In this document: piece after piece, positions 57,725 through 64,000 of the stretch
Layout of the letters: each line of letters begins with the position of its first letter
How positions within the stretch are numbered: position 1 is the stretch's first letter
NCBI GenBank assembly: GCA_951217055.1
Contig: OX578282.1
Span: forward strand, 42,336,329-42,400,328
Source of the DNA: Gerris lacustris
Lineage: Eukaryota; Arthropoda; Insecta; Hemiptera; Gerridae
Direction of reading: 5' to 3'
DNA: 64,000 bases
Position numbers and translations under genes: made by a program
Notes under the pieces: model-generated
Database searches by the model: none
What the model saw: only the letters and a program-made list of their open reading frames with translations
What the model was told of the DNA's origin: nothing

Positions 57725-58000
57725 AGCGTGGCACATAGCTTCCTCGCGTCCTATTTCGAATATTTTAATGATTTTATGCTTTTACAATCTATATGATGTC
57801 AAATTAATTTATTTTCCCCTCATTTTTTAAATCCGTCTAAATTGTTTTGATTAAATACATGAATAAAAGTATCAATTTAGCAAAATTTAAGGATCACAGA
57901 CGGTTTAAAATGATCTGGGACCATCTGCAGGCTACTTTCGACAAACCATCCAAAGTTTTTAAAAATCAGATAAGAAATTTTGAAGATATGGGTGTAAATA
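57725..58000 (-). repeat. interspersed repeat ending in GCGAGGAAGCTATGTGCCAC, inverted copy
   Basis: Reverse complement of 10700-11036 over about 270 bp, including 'attttatgcttttacaa', 'aaattgttttgatta' and 'agtatcaatttagcaaaa'. The conserved terminus is at about 57728-57755. Confidence 0.65.
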
Positions 58001-58999
58001 AATGAATGTTCAAGCCCTTAGAGGTAAGAAATAATTGGGCGCATCAGAAGGGTAAAACATAAAATCTTAAAAAAAAGTGATTCGTAGATACAATACACAA
58101 GCATAGATAAGTACGAAAAGTTATAAAACAAATTCAAAAGGCAATTACTAAACAATCGTAAAACAACAAAACTGTAATGACCAGATAAACAAGTAAGGCG
58201 GCATAAAAGGCGAGAAGAATTTTAATTTCATAATTTTTCTTCTATGGCGAATGGAAATGATTAATACATAAGTACTAAATATCAACGACCTTTGTCGCAA
58301 AAGTGCAATAAACTTTTTTTTTTACAGTTGCAATGAAAAAAAAGAACTAATGGTTTTAATAGAGTGCAACAAATAAGCAGTTTCTTTTTATTCTTTTTTT
58401 CCCTTCGAAAAAACAATTGTGAAAAAAAAAAAAAACATTAAACGTTGCAAAACATCTCTCCGCTAATATTAACCGTATTCGATAATAAGTCTTTTGACGG
58501 AATTATCTCATTACTCATTAAAAGAGATTAAACCGCAATTACGCGAGACAAGAGATAATTACTAACAGTACTGTTCCGATGTATAACTCGTGTGACTTCG
58601 TCCTGGCTCAGACTCAATCAAAACTTAATTAAACTGCATTAAAGTAACACTGAGGCCTTTTGTCTGTTGTATTTTTATTCAGCGGTGAACTGAGAACCAG
58701 AAAATCAAGCGTGTAAAGCCGCACTTATAAACAGAACTATGTCTTTCCATTCTCGTTCTAACAGAGACAGACGAACATCCATTCGATTTCATCAACATAA
58801 AATCAAATAAAAAAAGAACCCGACATCGAATGAAATAGAGTCAAAATAGAAAAAAGCAATTGGCAGTTAAGATGAAATAGTTCCAAAAGGAATCCAGTAG
58901 AACAATAATGCATCTAACATTTTCAGTGTCCGTAGTCCTTACGTTCTGTTTTAATTGGGCACCCTCTATTACTTAAAAATATCAATGAGCAATAGGGCT
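58001..58999. other. AT-rich unique DNA
   Basis: No gene seen. 'agtaaggcggcataaaagg' (58193) faintly echoes the family C terminus. Confidence 0.4.
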
Positions 59000-59214
59000 A
59001 AATCGGATTGTACGTGCCCCAGAAATTTTTCGTACTTTTTCCAACTTGATTTTAGAGAAATTATATATGTATGATTTATTCATAGGAGAGTTTATATCCC
59101 TTTGTCTAAAAATATGTTGGAGTACAGAAAAGGGTACACAAAATTAAGGTTTTTAATATAATATACGGGATTTTATCACCTAACCTCAAAGTGGGGGCAC
59201 GTACAATCCGATTT
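59000..59214. mobile_element. small TIR element with 21 bp perfect ends
   Basis: AAATCGGATTGTACGTGCC.. (59000-59020) and its exact complement (59194-59214) enclose 173 bp. GAGCAATAG occurs just outside each end (58987-58995, 59219-59227), a possible but offset direct repeat. Confidence 0.6.
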
Positions 59215-59227
59215 TACCGAGCAATAG

Positions 59228-59353
59228 TTATTTACGCACCAAGGGAGGAAAGTAAGTGATTACACCCTGAGCGATGAAGTTGGTTAACGTTCACTCCCGA
59301 GGCGGAGCCGAGGGAGTTAATTATCGCGAGGGTGCAAGTGATTTTTACTCCCA
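59228..59353. repeat. GAGGCGGAGCCGAGGG palindromic motif region
   Basis: ACTCCCGAGGCGGAGCCGAG (59292-59311) is the core of a palindrome and resembles the 'gaggcgaagccgaggc' motifs in 22480-22620. It may be part of the following inverted-repeat element. Confidence 0.4.
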
Positions 59354-59938
59354 AGGTGTACGTACAGGATTTTACCTCCAGAAGGGAGAAAAAAATATGG
59401 AAAGATTTTAAATTACGTTATTCAACAGAAAGTACATAAGTTTATATTTATTTTTTAAAAAATATGGCTAGATATAATATTAACAATTCTCTAAATAAGT
59501 TTAATCACGTTAAAATTAAATTATAGATAATGATTATTTAAATTTCAATGCTAAAATTAAATGGGAGAATCAGGTGGAAGCTGAGTCGTGTATTGAATGG
59601 TGTTGACAACTGATGTATTTAAATATGGATTAGTTGTTAATCTACATTTAGAAATTATGTTTCCACTTTTAACTTGTTCGTTTCTTTTATACTGATGAAT
59701 CACTATGGCAACCGTTGTGGAGGTTACATGACATGTGTGAAGATGACATTATAGATTTCGACATTAAATAAAAGTTAGTAAATAAAATGTGTATTAGCAC
59801 CAACCTTATTTACTTGTGCTTTATCTAGGGCAACACTGGAGGGAATCATGAGAGTTCATGATTCCCTTATTTTTCATTCTCCCCTGTAAACTAGGGAGGA
59901 AAGTTCAATTTTTCTCCCCGCTGGAGGTAAAGGAATTT
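59354..59938. mobile_element. possible inverted-repeat element
   Basis: 'ttttacctccagaagggaga' (about 59353) is mirrored by 'tctccccgctggaggtaaa' (about 59915-59933). A gggaatcatga hairpin lies at 59842-59868 beside 'gggcaacactgg'. No ORF. Confidence 0.4.
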
Positions 59939-61127
59939 TTCATGCGAAAAAATGTTTCCCTACCCAAAAATGTAATACTTTGGGAAGGGTTTGAGTGTTT
60001 GAGCTAGAGATTTCGGAATAGTTCATTATATTTGTAATAAACATATCAACATTTATCGCTAGAATAAACTATTAAACGGTCCCCATCTTGGAACTTGTCC
60101 GATTTGTTAAATTACCTGCGGATCTTTGTATGAACGGAAAGCACATACTAGGCAACTGTATTATAATCTAGCGGAATCAAGCGATAAAAAACAAAGAACT
60201 TCAAATGCAATTTTATTTTCAAAACGAATTAAAGACATTTTTTACGTCGCCTTATAAATTGTTATTGCATATACACTGTTTATTCTTAAACAGATAATAA
60301 AATAGTTTTGTTAAATCGCATTAAAGTACAGTACTCACACAAATAATATATATTTTTTTTTATCTTCGGTAAGCAAGTTTATTACTCAGGAATATGTACT
60401 TATGGTTTAAGAAAGTACATTTTTTATCTCAGTTATATTTTTAGGTTAAAAAAAAACTTACTTTTATTAGGAATGGAAAGATTTATAGAAGGAAGGTCTT
60501 AAATGATTTTACAAACTATTTCTACTTAAAAGAAATAATATTTATTGTATTTACAAACCAGCTTTCAGACTCTTTCAGGCCATAAACATTGTAAAATAAG
60601 ATGGTATTAAGTTTTATTATTTTAAAAGAAATCGATTATTTCCTATACTTTTGAAAAACATTAGAAAATCTACGTTTAGAAGATCTAACTTTACTATATA
60701 CGTTTTATGTAAGTTTTTATAGTAAAGAAAGTAGATGTTATTTTCGGTGTGAAATAATGCATTAGATAGAACAAAGATAGAAATGACGGAAGGTAAGGGT
60801 AAAGGTGGGGTTTGATGCAGAGTGAATTTGTATCAGGAAGGGGGTAGGAGGTAGGAGCTCACTCAGTTTGATTTACTTTCACTTGTACACTGATGCCCTC
60901 AAACCCTCAATTTCTCTTCCACATCAAGGAAAGTTCTGTTTCTTTCTCTCCTTCTCCTTCAGTTAAACAGGCGTGACCTTTTATCTTTAAAATCAAACTT
61001 AACTAGACATCCATATCCTACATGCAAGCTGTATTCACTCCAAACACTCGCGTTAACTAATGCGTTTATCAATATTAAAACTACTTGATGGCTCTTTATC
61101 ACTTACAGTGAGAATAGTCTGCAAATA
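59939..61127. other. AT-rich unique DNA
   Basis: 60780-60970 is slightly GC-richer with purine/pyrimidine-biased runs. No gene seen. Confidence 0.4.
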
Positions 61128-61340
61128 TCATGCAACTTCCTCGCGCTCAATTGTTGGACGAATAGTCCTATGAGTATATATTATTTCCTTAACCGGGGGG
61201 GTTGTTCTAGAATAGACACGAGACCAAAAATGTTCCCTGTCGTCTAAAACAAGTTTCATTTCGGAGAGAAAAAATGTTGTTCTTAAGAATGACCACAATG
61301 CTTTATTTGCATCCTTCGGTAAGCTCTGAAGCAAACTCTT
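61128..61340 (-). repeat. family B copy, minus strand
   Basis: 'atccttcggtaagctctgaa' end, 'gaccaaaaatgttccctg' and 'aacaagtttcatttcgga' match 53010-53140 in reverse. The 68-codon frame here is a by-product. Confidence 0.5.
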
Positions 61341-61619
61341 TTGCAGAATGGATTTAAATGATAAATGAACACTATTTGTTTAGGACCTAAAAATTGAATT
61401 ATGTTGTAAACTAACTCATTATAAATAGACCTTATATAGGTTATTATCAAAAAATAAAAGTAGATAGACAACAACAGATGACCTTTATTAGTTTATTGAC
61501 ACGAATAACAAATGAACACACAGAAGAAGTAAAAAGTACCAATGGAAGGACGGAGTAGATGTACAGTTATTACGATAGAAATGGCTTTACTGTGTTTATT
61601 GGGAAAGGAAACCAAACAA

Positions 61620-61692
61620 TGGTGTTAAGACCGAGCATGGGTCCCTACTATCCATCGAGATGGGAATTCGATCACGGACTCCCGGCCAAATA
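61620..61692 (-). mobile_element. tRNA-derived SINE remnant
   Basis: On the minus strand 'gggagtccgtgatcgaattc' then 'ccatctcgatgg' has a B-box-like GATCGAATTCC. No A box or tail is evident. Confidence 0.35.
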
Positions 61693-63021
61693 AAACCTAA
61701 GTAGAGTTCAAACTTTATCCTCAATTTAACTATTAACATATTCACAGGATAAAGAAAATAAATTTATATAAATATATACTATTATTACATTAAAATTCCC
61801 TCATAAAAAACCTCTAATCAGAACAAACATGTACAAGTATATAATTATGAAACATTATTCATAACATTATCTATTAAGGGATCATCATATCTGAGATATC
61901 AAAAAGTTGCCGGAATTATCACTTAAACGACCTCATTTCAACAAAGTCTTGAAGTAAAACATAGCGGAAGAAAAATAAAAAAAAAAAACCACTTCACTTC
62001 TTATAAACAACTACTTAAAGCAGACCGTTTTCCCAATGAAAAACATCAAACAAGAACTGAGTATAATACTAAATTTTTTAAAAGTTATTTAAAAAAAAAA
62101 AAAAAAAATGCAGTGCAAATACTTTACAGCTATTAGATTTCCATACTTCGTTACTCTATATAGCTCAAACGCGTAATTAAATCATTAAAAAGGTAAAAAA
62201 AAGCGAGTTAATAAAATTCTAGGTTATCGCGCAAACACCTTGAAATATAATTAATATAAAGCTTACGTGAACAGAATCTTGACTAAAAATTCTGCTGAAT
62301 ATTATCAGTTATTGTGGTAAAAAAAAAAATAATAAAAAAATAAAAAATCATACATAACTTGAAGAATTCGCATTAATGACTTCAATCAAACTTAAATAGT
62401 TTATACATAAATATTAATGATGAAAAGAAAAATAAAACCAGTCAAGCATTATTGACAACAGGATTTTAGCAGCTCAACAACTACTACTACTGCACTACTA
62501 CTGCACTACTACTACACACTACTACTGCACGCAAACTACAACTACAGCTTAAGTTTAATTAGTGCTTAATTAAACTTTAAAAAAATAACCAGCAACAAGA
62601 TGTTTAGTATTATGTTGCTACAGCATTGATTACTTCACTTGTATAGGTGTAATTCACTAATATATACAGTGTAAGATAGAGAATCCAAAGGGAATAATTT
62701 TCTTATTTATGGTTTTCGAAAATAAATATTGTTATTTATAAAAACTCTTGCTTGTTCTTAAACCTCTTAAATTGGTAATATTTTCTTGATTTTGTATACA
62801 GGATGTTCAGCTTCTTGAGAGAAGAGTAAACTACCCTTATTTTAGATGGTTTCAAAAAATACAATTTATAAAAAGTGGCTCAGAATTTTTTTAAAATACG
62901 AGTAAATATTAAATAACAATTTATTTTATGAAAATAGAATACATTGCTTACAAATCAAGCATTTGTACCATATCTTACTTTGTTTTCTGAAAATAAACAA
63001 TAAGCTAACAACAAAAAATTT
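61693..63021. other. AT-rich DNA with a short minisatellite
   Basis: 'ctactactgcactactactg' repeats at 62480-62530. A15-A17 runs occur near 62092-62108 and 63108-63126. No gene seen. Confidence 0.45.
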
Positions 63022-63829
63022 CAAGATAAAAAGAACTTTTTATATACTACGTTGTTAAATTTTCTGTTGAATCGTATGTAATGTTGATAATTAATATATA
63101 ATGTTAGTGAAAAAAAAAAAAAAAAATAGTTCCGAATGTATTTACTTCACATAAATGACAACCATCTAGAGAGCTGATCTTAAACCTATAAAAGGACAAA
63201 TCTTTGTACAACACCAAATCTAAACCGTGCCATCGATATATTTGCAATAATATAAATAATATAATCGATATTTCCTGTTTTGCTGTCCTTCAATGTTTAT
63301 CTATCACAAATTTGAGACCCGTCAAAATGAAGATTGCGTAAATATGGGACATGGCAAAACAAATAAAATAACTTCCGGATTTTTTCCGAACTAACTTTCC
63401 GTACAGCAAAATTTGCTGAAAACCAATTAAATTCTGCTGAAAGATGGCTAAAAGTATTTAAAAACTGCATTGTCATCGTGTTTTGAGCTATGCTAAAAGT
63501 TTCAAATGTCTAGCTATTCGGGAAGTTAGTTAGAAATCGATTGCCAGATTTGTACCGGACAAACAAACAAACAAACAAGAAAGCAAGCTAATAAAAACGT
63601 AGTAAAATAGTTCACACTGCATTTTAATTATAAAAAAAAAAGTTTATGCCGGACACCTGGTTATTAGCATGGATGAGCTAAAGGAAAGAATTACACAGAA
63701 CATTGCTAATATTCCCTTAAGCACATTCAAAATGATAGTAGAAAATTTATAAATATAATCGAAATAAATGCAAATAATTACAAGATAAAAAGAACATTTT
63801 ATATACTACGTTTTTAAATTTTCTGTTGA
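63022..63829 (+). repeat. 49 bp direct repeats 760 bp apart
   Basis: 63022-63070 and 63781-63829 agree at 47 of 49 bases ('caagataaaaagaac', 'tttatatactacg', 'aaattttctgttga'). The interval includes a (CAAA)n stretch and 'caagctaataaaa' (63559-63595), typical of a non-autonomous element end. Confidence 0.7.
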
Positions 63830-64000
63830 CTAAATAAATAAATAGGTAAGGCGTGAAGTCTCACGTAAAAAGGGTTTCGTTGGTATTGTGAACACAAAAT
63901 TAGTAAGGGAGGAGGGGAGAAAAGTTTAGATTTTTCTTGACAAAATGGCGCGCAAATTAAACGTTAATAACAAGTGATATACCTACATTTTTGTAATCTA
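63830..64000. other. AT-rich end of window
   Basis: 'aggtaaggcgtgaagtctcacg' near 63845 loosely resembles the family C terminus. Nothing else. Confidence 0.3.

Overview
This is a 64 kb, strongly AT-rich eukaryotic window in which I cannot support any complete host protein-coding gene. The longest open frames are short, low in complexity, or lie inside repeats. What can be read is a dense, layered graveyard of transposable elements: non-autonomous DNA transposons (MITEs), Helitrons, degraded non-LTR retrotransposon tails, a pogo-type fragment, a tyrosine-recombinase-like fragment, tRNA-derived SINE pieces, possible Penelope-like termini, tandem arrays and long (TA)n tracts. The mix suggests an animal, most likely an arthropod such as an insect or crustacean. 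The species is not readable from the sequence, and this is an inference.

Layout. 1-9.5 kb holds copies of an ACTTTCTCATATA-TIR family, a roughly 720 bp element with AGGGTCCGTAGGC ends, a pogo/psq DNA-binding fragment and a striking 134 bp perfect inverted duplication that ends inside a MITE. 9.5-17 kb is mostly unique AT-rich DNA with a Helitron-related piece and a 129 bp tandem repeat. 17.6-26.2 kb has an hAT-like MITE with a perfect 8 bp target duplication, a 265+265 bp near-perfect hairpin, a Jockey-like reverse-transcriptase tail, a TIR element carrying a recombinase-like ORF, and a Tc1-like fold-back element lying between two inverted copies of another repeat. 27-38 kb has GC-richer patches that could be exons or promoters, a roughly 280 bp tandem array, a poly(A)-tailed SINE, Penelope-like motifs, a head-to-tail MITE pair and the best copy of the ACTTTCTC family, with a tRNA-like insert. 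40-46 kb has two fold-back MITEs and a Harbinger-like MITE nested inside another inverted-repeat element. 48.5-53.7 kb is a repeat hot spot: a dyad element, two Helitrons in opposite orientation, and an hAT-like MITE inserted in the first 8 bp of the second Helitron. 54-64 kb has a tRNA-like sequence, another MITE, a degraded RTE-like tail on the minus strand, and mostly unique AT-rich DNA.

Nothing here works together as an operon or pathway. The relationships are genealogical: nesting order, shared families and rearrangements. The observations most worth a second look are the two long hairpins (8615-8997 and 18720-19298), the tRNA-like module inside a TIR transposon family, and the two nested insertions whose order can be read from target duplications. 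All family assignments were made by eye from termini, target duplications and short protein motifs, without database searches.
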